Virus record (IMG/VR): IMGVR_UViG_3300036466_000273
Coordinates: 1-64,000 of that record
Reading direction: 5' to 3' (one strand)
Length of the DNA stretch: 64,000 nucleotides
Origin: a virus
Shown: positions 35,634 to 45,209 of the stretch, in pieces
How the letters are laid out: each line of letters opens with the position of its first letter
How positions within the stretch are numbered: the first letter of the stretch is position 1
Translations under genes and position numbers: made by a program
Notes under the pieces: model-generated
What the model saw: the letters and a program-made list of their open reading frames with translations, nothing else
Told to the model about the DNA's origin: nothing
Databases searched by the model: none

Positions 35634-37893
35634 AGTAGCAATAGTTGAAGTTAAACCTAGTAAGAATGACTATAAAGAACTTTTCAATAATGAGTTTGAA
35701 TTCGATCTTTATAGGCTTACTTCTAATCCAGACTTGAAAAAAGTATTACGTAAAGATGTTGATATTGATATCAACACAGATGAGTACGAATTTGTAATTT
35801 TAGTTGGGTCTGAGTCTCTAAAGTATTTTACAAAGTACACAGCAATTACTTCTTATTCAGGAAGATTAGTAGATGATAAATTTCTTCCAGTTTTGAACCC
35901 AGCAATGATTAGGTTTAAGCCAGAAGCTAAAAAACCTTGGATTGAAGCTAGAAACAAGATTATTAAGTATGTGAAAGGTGAAGCTTCCGAGGCTGAAATT
36001 GATAGAAGCCAATTCATCGGTATAGAAGATGAAGAGGAAGCATTGAAATACGTAAAAAATGCTATAAACTATGACGATGATGTTATAGGGCTTGACTCTG
36101 AAACATCTGCGTTGTACCCTCGAAATGGGGAAATTCTTGGCATATCTCTGACGTATAAGCCCGACTCTGGGGCTTACATCTCAGCGGATTGCATATCCCC
36201 TGAGGTAGAAGAAGCTCTACAAATGCTCTTTGATAAAAAGGCTGTAGTCTTTCATAACGCTAAATTCGACCTCGCTTTTTTTGAATATCATTTTGGCTTT
36301 AAGTTTCCTAACTTTCAAGATACAATGTTGATGCATTATACTCTTGATGAAACTCAAGGTAGTCATGGTCTAAAAGAATTAGCGATGAAGTTCACTAAGT
36401 ACGGAGACTATGAGCAGGAGTTAGTAGAGTGGCGAGAAAATTATTGTAGAAAGAATAGAATTAGAAAAGGGGATTTTACTTATGATTTGATTCCTTTTGA
36501 TGTAATGTATTTCTATGCTGCCGTTGATGCTTGTGTTACGTATATGTTGTATAAGAAGTTCAAATCCTATTTGGACAGGAATGAGCGTCTTACTAATGTA
36601 TACAGAAACATTCTACTGCCAGGCTGTAGGTTCTTAACAGATATTCAAGATAATGGGGTTCCTTTCGATAAAGATAGGTTGCTATTCTCTCAAAAAATGA
36701 TGGAAGAGCAGATTGCTGCAGCAGTAGAAGGTCTATCTAAATTTCCAGAAATCGCTAAAATGGAAGAAGATACTGGAAAACAGTTTAACCCTAATAGCAC
36801 TGTTCAGCTCAGGAAACTATTGTTTGATTATGTAGGTCTTAAGCCCACAGGTAAACTAACTGGTAAGGGAGCACATTCTACAGATTCTGAAGTACTTGAA
36901 CAGCTTTCAGAAAAACATGAGATTCCGAAGTATATTCTAGAACTAAGGAAAAGTTTGAAGATTAAATCCACTTATATTGATAAAATTATACCTCAGCTTG
37001 ATAGAGATAGTAGATTAAGAACTAATTTTAATCTTCATATGACTACCAGTGGGAGGCTGTCTTCTTCAGGTAAGCTTAATATGCAGCAACTTCCTCGCGA
37101 TAACCCTACTGTCAAGGGTTGTATAAAAGCAAGACCAGGGTATAAAATTGTTGCAATGGACTTAACCACAGCAGAGATGTATTATGCAGCAGTTCTTTCC
37201 GATGACCTTGCACTGCAAGATGTATTTAAAAGTGGAGGAGACTTTCACTCCGCGATTGCTAAGAAAGTGTTCAATCTTAAATGTCCGGTAGAAGAGGTTG
37301 CCGAATCACACTCCGAGCTTCGTCAAGCCTGTAAGGCTATTTCCTTCGGAATCCTTTACGGGGCTTCTCCACAAAAGATAGCCGATACAGCAGGTTTATC
37401 AGTAAGTAAAGCCAAACAAGTTATTGATGATTATTTTGGAACTTTTTGGAAATTGAAAGAATGGATTGATGAGACTAGAGATTTTATCCAAACAAATGCC
37501 TACGTCTATTCTCCCTTTGGTCGAAAACGTAGACTCCCAAATGTTAAATCCTCAGATAGAGGGATTGTCGGTCATGAACTTAGATCGGGCTTAAATTTTA
37601 TAATTCAGTCGGTTAGTTCAGATATTAACCTACTAGCTGGTATTGATACACATAATGAGATAAAAGAGAAAAATATGGGAGCTAAAATCTTTGCTTTGGT
37701 ACATGACTCTATACTAGCAGAAGTCCCAGAAGAAGAAGTAGATGAATATTGTACAATGCTTGAATATCATACCCAAAAGGACAGAGGGGTAGGTATCCCA
37801 GGCACTCCAGTAGGATGTGACTTCGATATTGCGGACGACTACTCGCTAGGCAAGTTTGAGAAATTTTATGCAGATAGACTACAGGCAGCTTAA
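35626..37893 (+). CDS. DNA polymerase, family A, with 3'-5' exonuclease
   Basis: A 755-residue polymerase. The exonuclease domain shows GLDSETSALYPRNG (about 155), FHNAKFDLAFFEY (about 207) and YAAVDACVTYMLY (about 302). The polymerase domain has motif A MDLTTAEMYYAA (Asp512, Glu517), motif B RQACKAISFGILYG (about 566) and motif C LVHDSILAEVP (about 692). Motif A keeps the Asp and Glu of the usual DYSQIELR but differs elsewhere. The first 130 residues form an extra N-terminal domain. This is the replicative polymerase, of the same plan as in T5. Confidence 0.95.
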   Translation: MAKVAIVEVKPSKNDYKELFNNEFEFDLYRLTSNPDLKKVLRKDVDIDINTDEYEFVILVGSESLKYFTKYTAITSYSGRLVDDKFLPVLNPAMIRFKPEAKKPWIEARNKIIKYVKGEASEAEIDRSQFIGIEDEEEALKYVKNAINYDDDVIGLDSETSALYPRNGEILGISLTYKPDSGAYISADCISPEVEEALQMLFDKKAVVFHNAKFDLAFFEYHFGFKFPNFQDTMLMHYTLDETQGSHGLKELAMKFTKYGDYEQELVEWRENYCRKNRIRKGDFTYDLIPFDVMYFYAAVDACVTYMLYKKFKSYLDRNERLTNVYRNILLPGCRFLTDIQDNGVPFDKDRLLFSQKMMEEQIAAAVEGLSKFPEIAKMEEDTGKQFNPNSTVQLRKLLFDYVGLKPTGKLTGKGAHSTDSEVLEQLSEKHEIPKYILELRKSLKIKSTYIDKIIPQLDRDSRLRTNFNLHMTTSGRLSSSGKLNMQQLPRDNPTVKGCIKARPGYKIVAMDLTTAEMYYAAVLSDDLALQDVFKSGGDFHSAIAKKVFNLKCPVEEVAESHSELRQACKAISFGILYGASPQKIADTAGLSVSKAKQVIDDYFGTFWKLKEWIDETRDFIQTNAYVYSPFGRKRRLPNVKSSDRGIVGHELRSGLNFIIQSVSSDINLLAGIDTHNEIKEKNMGAKIFALVHDSILAEVPEEEVDEYCTMLEYHTQKDRGVGIPGTPVGCDFDIADDYSLGKFEKFYADRLQAA

Positions 37894-38359
37894 AACTATA
37901 AAATTTCCGATATATCCTCTCCCATCAGATAATATAGAAGAGATGGATGGATTAGTATTTGAGGGCGGTTTCGTTGTAGATGATAAAAACCAAGAGGGGA
38001 AAACTTTAGGGATTCGCAGACTACAAAGTCCATATGAACTTCTTCCGCTTAGACGCTGTTATTACGAGGTTGCAGGGTTGATGCGTTCAAAAAATAGAGT
38101 ATTTATAGATTCAGAAGGAAAAGTTTTTAAGTACCAAAAAACTAAAATGATGTCTGTAAAACCTCATAAAATATTAAAAGTAATTCCTAAAGATACATAT
38201 TCAGTAGTAAAACTATCAAATATCTCCAATGGATTTATCATTCCGAGACCGCCCTCTCCTGGGTTAGAGTGGGCGTCAGTATTATACCTAAACAGATTTC
38301 CTTGGCTAATTTATGAATTTACTGAGGAGCAGGAACCTATAAAGAAAAGGAAGATTTAA
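37868..38359 (+). CDS. Protein of unknown function (163 aa)
   Basis: A 163-residue beta-rich basic protein starting MQIDYRQLKTIKFPIY, overlapping the end of the polymerase gene by 26 bases. It sits in the replication block, so a replication role is possible. TTG 37856 is an alternative start. No motif recognised. Confidence 0.65.
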   Translation: MQIDYRQLKTIKFPIYPLPSDNIEEMDGLVFEGGFVVDDKNQEGKTLGIRRLQSPYELLPLRRCYYEVAGLMRSKNRVFIDSEGKVFKYQKTKMMSVKPHKILKVIPKDTYSVVKLSNISNGFIIPRPPSPGLEWASVLYLNRFPWLIYEFTEEQEPIKKRKI

Positions 38360-39639
38360 TGCGGGGTAAAACCTATATAATTGATACAAATGTCTTAGTA
38401 CATGACTTTCATTCCTTTCATAATATACTTACAGATAATGTAGTAGTAATCCCCTATACTGTACTAGAAGAACTTGATAAGTTAAAATCAAAAAACGATG
38501 AAGTAGGGGTAAACGCTAGAAACGTTATTCGTAAGATTGAGCAAGAACAAATAAACAATAACCCTAGAGTCATAATTGCCGAAGTAGATAACTCTATCCC
38601 TGTACCTGATGATCGTATTCTTGAGGTATGCAAAGACCTTAGAGAGGCTGAACCTACTCTAGTGAGCAAAGACGTGTGCCTTCGCACAAAAGCGCGCGCT
38701 TTTGGTATTAGAACAGAAGATTATAAAGCAGATAAAGTAGAAGTATCAAATCTATACACTGGAATGGCTGAGGAAATTTTTGTCCCAGCCGATGTAGTTA
38801 CTAATATTTATCTACGAGGAGAGTATCTTGTAGAGGATATTGCGGGATTGCGTAAACATGTCAAACTTTATCAAAATCAAGCGGTAACGCTTGTAAATGA
38901 TACGGATTTGACTAATAGAGCCTACGCTATCCACAAAAATGGGACACTAGAGTTAATTGACAACAAAGTAAAGCCCTTTGATTTAACTCCTGCAAATCTT
39001 GAGCAACAAATTCTAGTGAATCACTTGCTAGACCCGGAGGTTAGTTTAGTCACCGTAACTGGAGCAGCTGGTAGTGGGAAGACACTAGTTGCAGTTGCTT
39101 GTGCATTAGAGTCTGTAATGACACGTGATGAATACAGTAAAGTAACTGTTGCGAGACCGATAATGCCATTCCAGAAAGATATAGGGTTTCTTCCTGGAGA
39201 CATCGCAGAGAAGGTATCACCCTGGTTTATGCCTATTGTCGATAACTTAGACTTTCTAATGCCAATGGCTAAACAGCCTAAGAGTAAATCAGGTGCTCGA
39301 CTCTCAGCATTTGAAGAACTACAGGCACAAGGAATATTAGAAATGTGCCCTCTTACATTTATTCGAGGACGCAGCATGCCAGACCAGTATATTATAGTTG
39401 ATGAGGCTCAGCAGGTAACTGTAGCTGAAATGAAAACTATTCTTACTCGTGTAGGGCAGGGCACAAAAATTGTACTTACAGGAGACTACAGCCAGATTGA
39501 TAATCCATACCTATCAGCTGACTCTAATGGGCTTGTACATTGTGTTGAAAAGTTTAAAGACGAAAGTATAGCAGCCCACATATCTTTGCAGAAATGCGAG
39601 CGAAGCGAGCTGGCAGAAATATCGAGTAAACTACTATGA
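38359..39639 (+). CDS. phoH: PhoH-like ATPase with PIN domain
   Basis: A 426-residue fusion: N-terminal PIN nuclease-like domain (YIIDTNVLVHD at 5-15, IPYTVLEELDKLK, VSKDVCLRTKA with conserved acids) and a C-terminal PhoH P-loop ATPase with GAAGSGKTLVA (235-245) and YIIVDEAQQV near 345. This two-domain PhoH2 type is an RNA-targeting ATPase/nuclease in bacteria; phoH is common in marine phages. T5 lacks it as far as I know. One-base overlap with the previous gene. Confidence 0.92.
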   Translation: MRGKTYIIDTNVLVHDFHSFHNILTDNVVVIPYTVLEELDKLKSKNDEVGVNARNVIRKIEQEQINNNPRVIIAEVDNSIPVPDDRILEVCKDLREAEPTLVSKDVCLRTKARAFGIRTEDYKADKVEVSNLYTGMAEEIFVPADVVTNIYLRGEYLVEDIAGLRKHVKLYQNQAVTLVNDTDLTNRAYAIHKNGTLELIDNKVKPFDLTPANLEQQILVNHLLDPEVSLVTVTGAAGSGKTLVAVACALESVMTRDEYSKVTVARPIMPFQKDIGFLPGDIAEKVSPWFMPIVDNLDFLMPMAKQPKSKSGARLSAFEELQAQGILEMCPLTFIRGRSMPDQYIIVDEAQQVTVAEMKTILTRVGQGTKIVLTGDYSQIDNPYLSADSNGLVHCVEKFKDESIAAHISLQKCERSELAEISSKLL

Positions 39640-40922
39640 AAAAAGCAATCTTATGTAATAGAATCTTTTTAGAGGTTGACGACGAGACTAGAGTTAAACT
39701 AAGAAAAGAACTAACGTATAAGATTCCTCCTACTAGGCGACACGAACCACCTCTTACAATTCGTAATGTGCAAAGCGTTATGAAAGGGGTAATTTCAATT
39801 CCTTCTGGTAGAGAGGATCTGATTCCAGAAGGGTACGAGATAGTTGACAAACGAATTAATAATCCTGTAGAGTTCCCGGAGTTTAAGTACACTCTAAGAG
39901 ATTCTCAGCAAGAGATATACGACCAGATTAATTCTAGTGCAATAATAAATGCTACAGTGTCTTTTGGTAAAACTTTTACAGCTTTAGCTATTGCTGGAAA
40001 GTTAAAACAAAAGACTTTAGTAGTAACCCACACAGTAGCTCTTAGAAATCAGTGGGAGCGAGAAATTAAAAAAGTGTATGGGATTTCTCCAAGTGTTATT
40101 GGTTCTGACAGATTTGAATTAGCTGGGCCAATAGTAGTCGGAAATATACAAACTCTTTATAATAATATTGATCGAATTAAAAAGGAGTTTGGGACTTTAA
40201 TCTTGGACGAAATGCATCACTGCTCAGCGGCTACGTTCTCTAGAGTAGTGGATAGGTCTTGGGCTACCTATAAGATTGGGTTATCTGGCACAATAAAACG
40301 TAAAGATGGTAAGCATGTAGTATTCACGGATTATTTTAGTGACAAGATTTTCCAACCTCCTGTAGAGAACTCTATGGAGCCTGAGATTCATCTTCATAAG
40401 TCTGAGATAAGGCTTATTGATGGGGAAGTCCCCTGGGCTACTAAGATGAATAAGTTGGCTTATGATGAAGATTATCAACATAGTGTCGCTTTATTAGCTT
40501 CCTACTATGCAAGTAAGGGTCATAAGGTTTTGGTGGTATCAGATAGAGTTGAATTTCTTACCACCTGCGCCGAGCTAGTCGGCTCTAATGCTATTAGTGT
40601 TACGGGCGCTATAAAGGATTTTGAAGAGCGTGAATCCTTACTAAAGCAGGTAAGCTTAGGAGAATATAATGTCCTTTGTGGTACACAAAGTATATTCTCG
40701 GAGGGGATATCCTTAAACGAACTGTCTTGTTTAATTATGGCTACCCCTATAAATAATGAACCTTTACTTGAACAGCTAATAGGTAGAATACAACGAATCT
40801 GTGAAGGAAAACCAACCCCCGTAGTAGTAGATATAAATTTACTTGGGGGTATAGCTAAAAGACAGGCGGAAAATAGATTAGGTTTCTATCTTCGTAAAGG
40901 ATGGAAAGTTAGCACCATCTAA
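39636..40922 (+). CDS. SF2 helicase (T5 D10 / T4 UvsW-like)
   Basis: A 428-residue superfamily 2 helicase. Motif I is SFGKT (109-113), lacking the usual first Gly of the P loop; motif II is DEMH (191-194); motif III IGLSGT (about 208); and motif VI EQLIGRIQR (about 385). The T5 homologue D10 branch-migrates recombination intermediates. Placed with the recombination genes. ATGA overlap with phoH. Confidence 0.9.
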   Translation: MKKAILCNRIFLEVDDETRVKLRKELTYKIPPTRRHEPPLTIRNVQSVMKGVISIPSGREDLIPEGYEIVDKRINNPVEFPEFKYTLRDSQQEIYDQINSSAIINATVSFGKTFTALAIAGKLKQKTLVVTHTVALRNQWEREIKKVYGISPSVIGSDRFELAGPIVVGNIQTLYNNIDRIKKEFGTLILDEMHHCSAATFSRVVDRSWATYKIGLSGTIKRKDGKHVVFTDYFSDKIFQPPVENSMEPEIHLHKSEIRLIDGEVPWATKMNKLAYDEDYQHSVALLASYYASKGHKVLVVSDRVEFLTTCAELVGSNAISVTGAIKDFEERESLLKQVSLGEYNVLCGTQSIFSEGISLNELSCLIMATPINNEPLLEQLIGRIQRICEGKPTPVVVDINLLGGIAKRQAENRLGFYLRKGWKVSTI

Positions 40923-40930
40923 AATTGTTC

Positions 40931-40959
40931 TTGACATTTACCTCAATCTTTAGTATAAT
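40931..40959 (+). promoter_or_regulatory. Sigma70-type promoter P15
   Basis: TTGACA (40931-40936), 17-base spacer, TATAAT (40954-40959), 8 bases after the helicase stop. Shares the CCTCAAT spacer but pairs poorly with its leader. It likely drives the SSB/recombination operon. Confidence 0.9.
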
Positions 40960-40994
40960 AGTAGTATAAATAATGGTTAGGAAGTATAAAAATT

Positions 40995-41399
40995 ATGGTC
41001 TTTTATAACTGGAGGAGAATTTATGCGCTAACTAATGGGTCGTCTTTCAAAATCTTTGACGTAATTGAGTACTTAACCTACAGAAAATTACCTTGGAATA
41101 AACTATCAAAACACTATTGGGTATCCCAACATGATTGGCATGGAGATAGTTTTCTTATTAATCCGCGAGACTTACTAGAGCAAGGTCAGCTTATAACTAC
41201 TAAGAGAGACATCGCCGAATACGTCGGCTTAGCTAGTATGAGAAACTACGCGGAGTATAAAGTTTTTGGTGACCCAACATTAGACTTCCTCGCCTGTAGT
41301 GGGAAGGAAGACATTATTCAACGGAATAGACTTCTACGATTAGAAGATGGTAGAGTACATTTTCTATACGAAGATGCCGTTCCAAACAAAAAGGAGTAA
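40995..41399 (+). CDS. Protein of unknown function (134 aa)
   Basis: A 134-residue basic protein starting MVFYNWRRIYALTNG. TAGGAAG lies about 8 bases before the ATG. A second Shine-Dalgarno (GGAGGAG) with ATG 41023 gives only a two-codon frame and is ignored. First gene of the P15 operon, upstream of the ssDNA-binding protein. No motif recognised. Confidence 0.62.
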   Translation: MVFYNWRRIYALTNGSSFKIFDVIEYLTYRKLPWNKLSKHYWVSQHDWHGDSFLINPRDLLEQGQLITTKRDIAEYVGLASMRNYAEYKVFGDPTLDFLACSGKEDIIQRNRLLRLEDGRVHFLYEDAVPNKKE

Positions 41400-41405
41400 A
41401 GTATT

Positions 41406-42050
41406 ATGGCTATTGCATTTAACAAGACTAATGGTTCAGCGAAAAAAGGTGGAGCAAAGTATTACGAGTACAAGATGGGTGATAATAAAGTACGAATCTT
41501 CGGAGAAGTGCTCCCTCGCTATATTTACTGGGTATCTGGTACAAACGGTAAAAACGTACCTTTTGAATGCCTAGCATTTAATCGAGATACTGAAACATTT
41601 GATAAAGCCGAGCGAGATTATGTACAGGAGATGTATCCAGACCTTCGCTGCAGCTGGTCTTATGCCGTTAAATGTATTCAGGATGGAGAAGTAAAAATTA
41701 TGTCTCTCAAAAAGAAGCTGTTCGAGCAGATTCTCACAGCTGCCGAGGATTTGGGAGACCCTACTGACCTTGAGACAGGCTATGATATCTGTTTTAAAAA
41801 GGTAAAAACTGGAAGTATGGCTTATAATGTGGAATACCAATTCCAGCCTCTCAAGTGTAAGCCTAGTCCAGTAACTGATGAAGAGCGTAAGCTTATTGAA
41901 GAATCAAAGCCTATTGATGAACTGCTTCCTCGTGAATCAGCCGAAGACCAGAAAAAACGACTTGATAAACTTATGAGTATGGTTGATGGTGAAGAGGAGA
42001 AGGAAGAGGAAGTTGATTCTGAAGTAGCTGACGAGTTTGATGTAGAATAA
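41406..42050 (+). CDS. Single-stranded DNA-binding protein
   Basis: A 214-residue protein with a compact N-terminal domain (1-150) and a highly acidic tail (about 185-214, GEEEKEEEVDSEVADEFD), the layout of phage SSBs, where the tail recruits partners. The core has KVRIFGEVLPRYIYWV and LKKKLFEQILTAAEDLGDP, reminiscent of T4 gp32. It follows D10 and precedes SbcD, the position of T5 D11. AAGGAG precedes the ATG. Confidence 0.8.
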   Translation: MAIAFNKTNGSAKKGGAKYYEYKMGDNKVRIFGEVLPRYIYWVSGTNGKNVPFECLAFNRDTETFDKAERDYVQEMYPDLRCSWSYAVKCIQDGEVKIMSLKKKLFEQILTAAEDLGDPTDLETGYDICFKKVKTGSMAYNVEYQFQPLKCKPSPVTDEERKLIEESKPIDELLPRESAEDQKKRLDKLMSMVDGEEEKEEEVDSEVADEFDVE

Positions 42051-42051
42051 T

Positions 42052-42978
42052 ATGAAAATACTATTAACAGCAGATTATCATATAAAGTTAGGTCAGAAAA
42101 ACGTGCCTTTTGATTGGGCTGTTAATAGGTTTGAAAGTTTATTTCAGCAAATTCACTCTATTGATTGTGACGTCCATGTGGTAGCCGGTGATATATTTGA
42201 CCGGCTACCATCATTGGATGAGTTAAAAGTATTTTATCAATTCGTACTAGGATGCACTGTAGATACATATATTATTGATGGTAATCATGAGGCTACTAAG
42301 AAAGGGCACACTTTCTTAGAGAAGCTTACTGATATTGTGCAACTATTAAATCCTAAAGTTAGAATTGTCACTAGTATTGAGGAATTTGACTGGGGCACTC
42401 TGCTCCCTTACTGTAAATTAAAGCAGAAGGGAGTTTTTGCGTCTTTGGATAAGAGTAAGCCTCTTTTTACACATGTTAGAGGAGAAATTCCTCCTCATGT
42501 CAAACCAGAAATAGACTTAGACCTATTATCAGATTTTCCAGTAGTTTATGCAGGAGACCTACACTCTCATTCTAATACTCAAAGGAATATAGTATATCCA
42601 GGTTCTCCTATTACTACAAGTTTCCACCGCTCTCTAGTAAGTACAGGATATGTACTAATTGAGGATGCTAGCTGGGAGTGGCATAAATTTGAAGTTCCAC
42701 AATTAATACGTAAGACAGTTACATCAGAAAAAGAGATGATACTGACAGATTACCATCATACTATTTATGAGTATGAAGGAAATCTAGCAGAACTATCAGA
42801 TGTTAAAAATACCGAGTTACTGGATAAGAAAATAGTTAAACGTAGTTCAGAGGCATCTCTAATTCTTACTAATAATATGACTATAGAAGACGAGCTGTCT
42901 GAGTTCTTCCTGTATATTCTAGAGCTGAGCGAAGCTGAAACCAAAGAAGCTATAGGAGTTTTTCGTGATAATATTTAA
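42052..42978 (+). CDS. SbcD/Mre11-like nuclease (T4 gp47 / T5 D12)
   Basis: A 308-residue phosphoesterase-fold nuclease with TADYHIKLG (5-13), HVVAGDIFDR (about 43-52), IIDGNHEAT (about 75), HVRGE and GDLHSHSN (about 167) and YPGSPITTSF. It works with the SbcC-like ATPase to process DNA ends and crossovers. The two genes overlap by 14 bases. Confidence 0.93.
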   Translation: MKILLTADYHIKLGQKNVPFDWAVNRFESLFQQIHSIDCDVHVVAGDIFDRLPSLDELKVFYQFVLGCTVDTYIIDGNHEATKKGHTFLEKLTDIVQLLNPKVRIVTSIEEFDWGTLLPYCKLKQKGVFASLDKSKPLFTHVRGEIPPHVKPEIDLDLLSDFPVVYAGDLHSHSNTQRNIVYPGSPITTSFHRSLVSTGYVLIEDASWEWHKFEVPQLIRKTVTSEKEMILTDYHHTIYEYEGNLAELSDVKNTELLDKKIVKRSSEASLILTNNMTIEDELSEFFLYILELSEAETKEAIGVFRDNI

Positions 42979-44767
42979 AGAGTTAAAATGGGATAACTGC
43001 TTCAGTTATGGAGTTGGTAATTCTCTTAGGCTTGATGGTGATTCCCTCACTCAGCTAGTAGCAGAGAATGGCAGCGGAAAATCCTCTATACCTCTCATTC
43101 TTGAAGAAGTGCTATTCAACAAAAACTTCAAAGGAATCAAAAAGGCGGATATTCCCAACAGGGCAGGGGATGGTACATATAGTATTTCATTATCTTTTGA
43201 AGTCGACGGAGAAGACTATTTAGTTGATTTAAAACGTACTAAAAGTATCAAACTGAAGCTGTTCAAGAATGGGAAGGATATCTCTAGTCATACTGCTACT
43301 AGCACTTTTAAGCAGATTCAAGAAATATTAAAAATTGACTATAAAACATTCACCCAACTAGTCTACCAAGGCAATAACTCAGGGCTTCAATTCCTCACTG
43401 CTACCGATACAACTAGAAAGAAATTTTTAATAGAACTCTTAGGGCTGGAAAAATATGTTGAGTATTATGAAACTTTTAAAGATGTGGCGAGGGAAACAAA
43501 TATTTCAGTTTCTGCGCTTGAGTCTAAGTGTGAAACTATTAAAGGCTGGCTTGAAGATAATAAACTAAAAGACGATAGTGAGTGGGAAATTCAAGAAATT
43601 AATATAAGTACTGAACACTTAGAGAAAGAATTAGCTGAATTAAAAGTATCAAAAGACAACATAGAACAGACTAATCGTAAAATTACCTCTAATAACAGTA
43701 ACAAGAAGCGTCTAGATGAGCTTAGTAATAAACCTAAGATTACTACTGAAACTACTAAAATAGATACGTCTAGTATTAACTCTGAAATAGGCGGTTTAAA
43801 ATCTGAGCAAAGGACAATTAAAGCTCAAGTAGATAAAGTTAAGTCTGTAAACCAAGAATGCCCTACCTGTAAGCAGAAAGTTTCTGAAGAGTTTAAAGAA
43901 AACTACATTTCTAGTAAACGAGAAGAATTTAACAAGCTAAAAGAAAAGCTTGAAAAGCTTAAAACTGAACTAAAGGGTGCACAAGAACATAATAAAGCAA
44001 TAGAAGCCCAACAAGCAAGAGACAAAGAGTTTGAAAAAATCTACCAAACCATTGATAGCTCTCTCCCAGAAGAACTGCTAGTAAAAGATGACCTTGAAGA
44101 ACAAATACAGGCTCTCACTTCTAAGATTAAGGAACAGCGTAGTAAATTAAACACTATAATCGCTAAAAATCAAGAAGCTGAGCGGCATAATACCAAGGTT
44201 AAGTTATACAAAGAACAGAGCGCAAGTTATCTTACTAAACTAAAAGAAGCTGAAGAAGAGCTAAAGGAAGTAAAACATTATCGTAAAAGCGTAGAATTGC
44301 TTAAAAAAGCATTCTCTACTAATGGTTTATTAGCGTATAAGATAGAAAATCTTGTAAAAGAGTTGGAGGATTTAGCTAATACTTATTTAGCTGAGTTAAG
44401 CGACGGTAGATTTACTATAGACTTCTTTGTTGAAAAAGACAAGCTAAATATCAATATTACAGATGAAGGCAAAGATACGCTAATCACCGCTCTTTCCAGC
44501 GGAGAATTAGCACGGGTTAATATAGCTACTCTATTAGCGATAAGAAGTCTAATGAATAGTATTTCTAAATCTAGGATAAATACTTTATTCTTGGATGAAA
44601 TTATTAATACACTAGACGAGTTTGGTAGAGAGAAGTTAATTGAAGTACTTTCTAAAGAAAAGAACTTAAATAGTTTTGTCGTATCACACGGCTGGGAACA
44701 TCCGATGCTAACTAAAGTAGGGATTAGCAAGGAGGAAGGAATAAGTAGAATAGACTATGGCGGTTGA
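42965..44767 (+). CDS. SbcC/Rad50-like ATPase (T4 gp46 / T5 D13)
   Basis: A 600-residue SMC-type ATPase: Walker A ENGSGKSS (34-41), a coiled coil (about 170-480) with the zinc hook CPTC (299-302), signature ALSSGELARVN (about 508) and Walker B TLFLDEIINTLDE (about 540-552). Starts at GTG 42965 with AGGAG (42953-42957) 7 bases ahead. It is short, like T4 gp46. Confidence 0.93.
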   Translation: MIIFKELKWDNCFSYGVGNSLRLDGDSLTQLVAENGSGKSSIPLILEEVLFNKNFKGIKKADIPNRAGDGTYSISLSFEVDGEDYLVDLKRTKSIKLKLFKNGKDISSHTATSTFKQIQEILKIDYKTFTQLVYQGNNSGLQFLTATDTTRKKFLIELLGLEKYVEYYETFKDVARETNISVSALESKCETIKGWLEDNKLKDDSEWEIQEINISTEHLEKELAELKVSKDNIEQTNRKITSNNSNKKRLDELSNKPKITTETTKIDTSSINSEIGGLKSEQRTIKAQVDKVKSVNQECPTCKQKVSEEFKENYISSKREEFNKLKEKLEKLKTELKGAQEHNKAIEAQQARDKEFEKIYQTIDSSLPEELLVKDDLEEQIQALTSKIKEQRSKLNTIIAKNQEAERHNTKVKLYKEQSASYLTKLKEAEEELKEVKHYRKSVELLKKAFSTNGLLAYKIENLVKELEDLANTYLAELSDGRFTIDFFVEKDKLNINITDEGKDTLITALSSGELARVNIATLLAIRSLMNSISKSRINTLFLDEIINTLDEFGREKLIEVLSKEKNLNSFVVSHGWEHPMLTKVGISKEEGISRIDYGG

Positions 44768-45209
44768 TAGTAGAGCAAAAGGAGCGCGCGGTGAATACCA
44801 AGCGCGCGACCTATTACGTAAATATACGGATTACCAATGGGAGCGTGTGCCTGCTTCAGGTGCGTTAAGCTACCTCAAAGGGGATCTTTATGTTCCTAAT
44901 GAAGACAATAAGTATATGATTGAAGTTAAAAACTATGAGGAGCCTATCTTCGATCATAAAGTATTCACCAATAAGAGTTCTCCCTTTACAAAGTTCTGGC
45001 AAAAAGCGGTAGAACAAGCAGGAGAACGAAATCAACTTCCAGTATTAGTGTTTAAGCATAACAGAAGTAAATTTTTCGTTGCCGTAGACAAGGAACCTAA
45101 GAATGTAAATAGATTCATGTTCATTAAATGGTTGGACGTGTATGTTCTTATGTTTGAGGAATGGTTGCAGAAAGAGGATATTGAATGGCTAAGAAATTCG
45201 GCGAATTAG
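44757..45209 (+). CDS. Holliday junction resolvase (Hjc-like PD-(D/E)XK)
   Basis: A 150-residue nuclease of the archaeal Hjc type: KGARGEYQARDLL with Glu13, ALSYLKGDLYVP with Asp43, and YMIEVKNY with Glu56 and Lys58, the complete PD-(D/E)XK site. Cuts four-way junctions before packaging. It overlaps SbcC by 11 bases and the flap nuclease by 25. Equivalent in order to T5 D14. Confidence 0.85.
   Translation: MAVDSRAKGARGEYQARDLLRKYTDYQWERVPASGALSYLKGDLYVPNEDNKYMIEVKNYEEPIFDHKVFTNKSSPFTKFWQKAVEQAGERNQLPVLVFKHNRSKFFVAVDKEPKNVNRFMFIKWLDVYVLMFEEWLQKEDIEWLRNSAN

Noticed and set aside
41023-41031. Start codon with strong GGAGGAG at 41023
   Set aside because: The frame is ATG CGC TAA, so it makes no protein; the frame of the 40995 gene is open through it.
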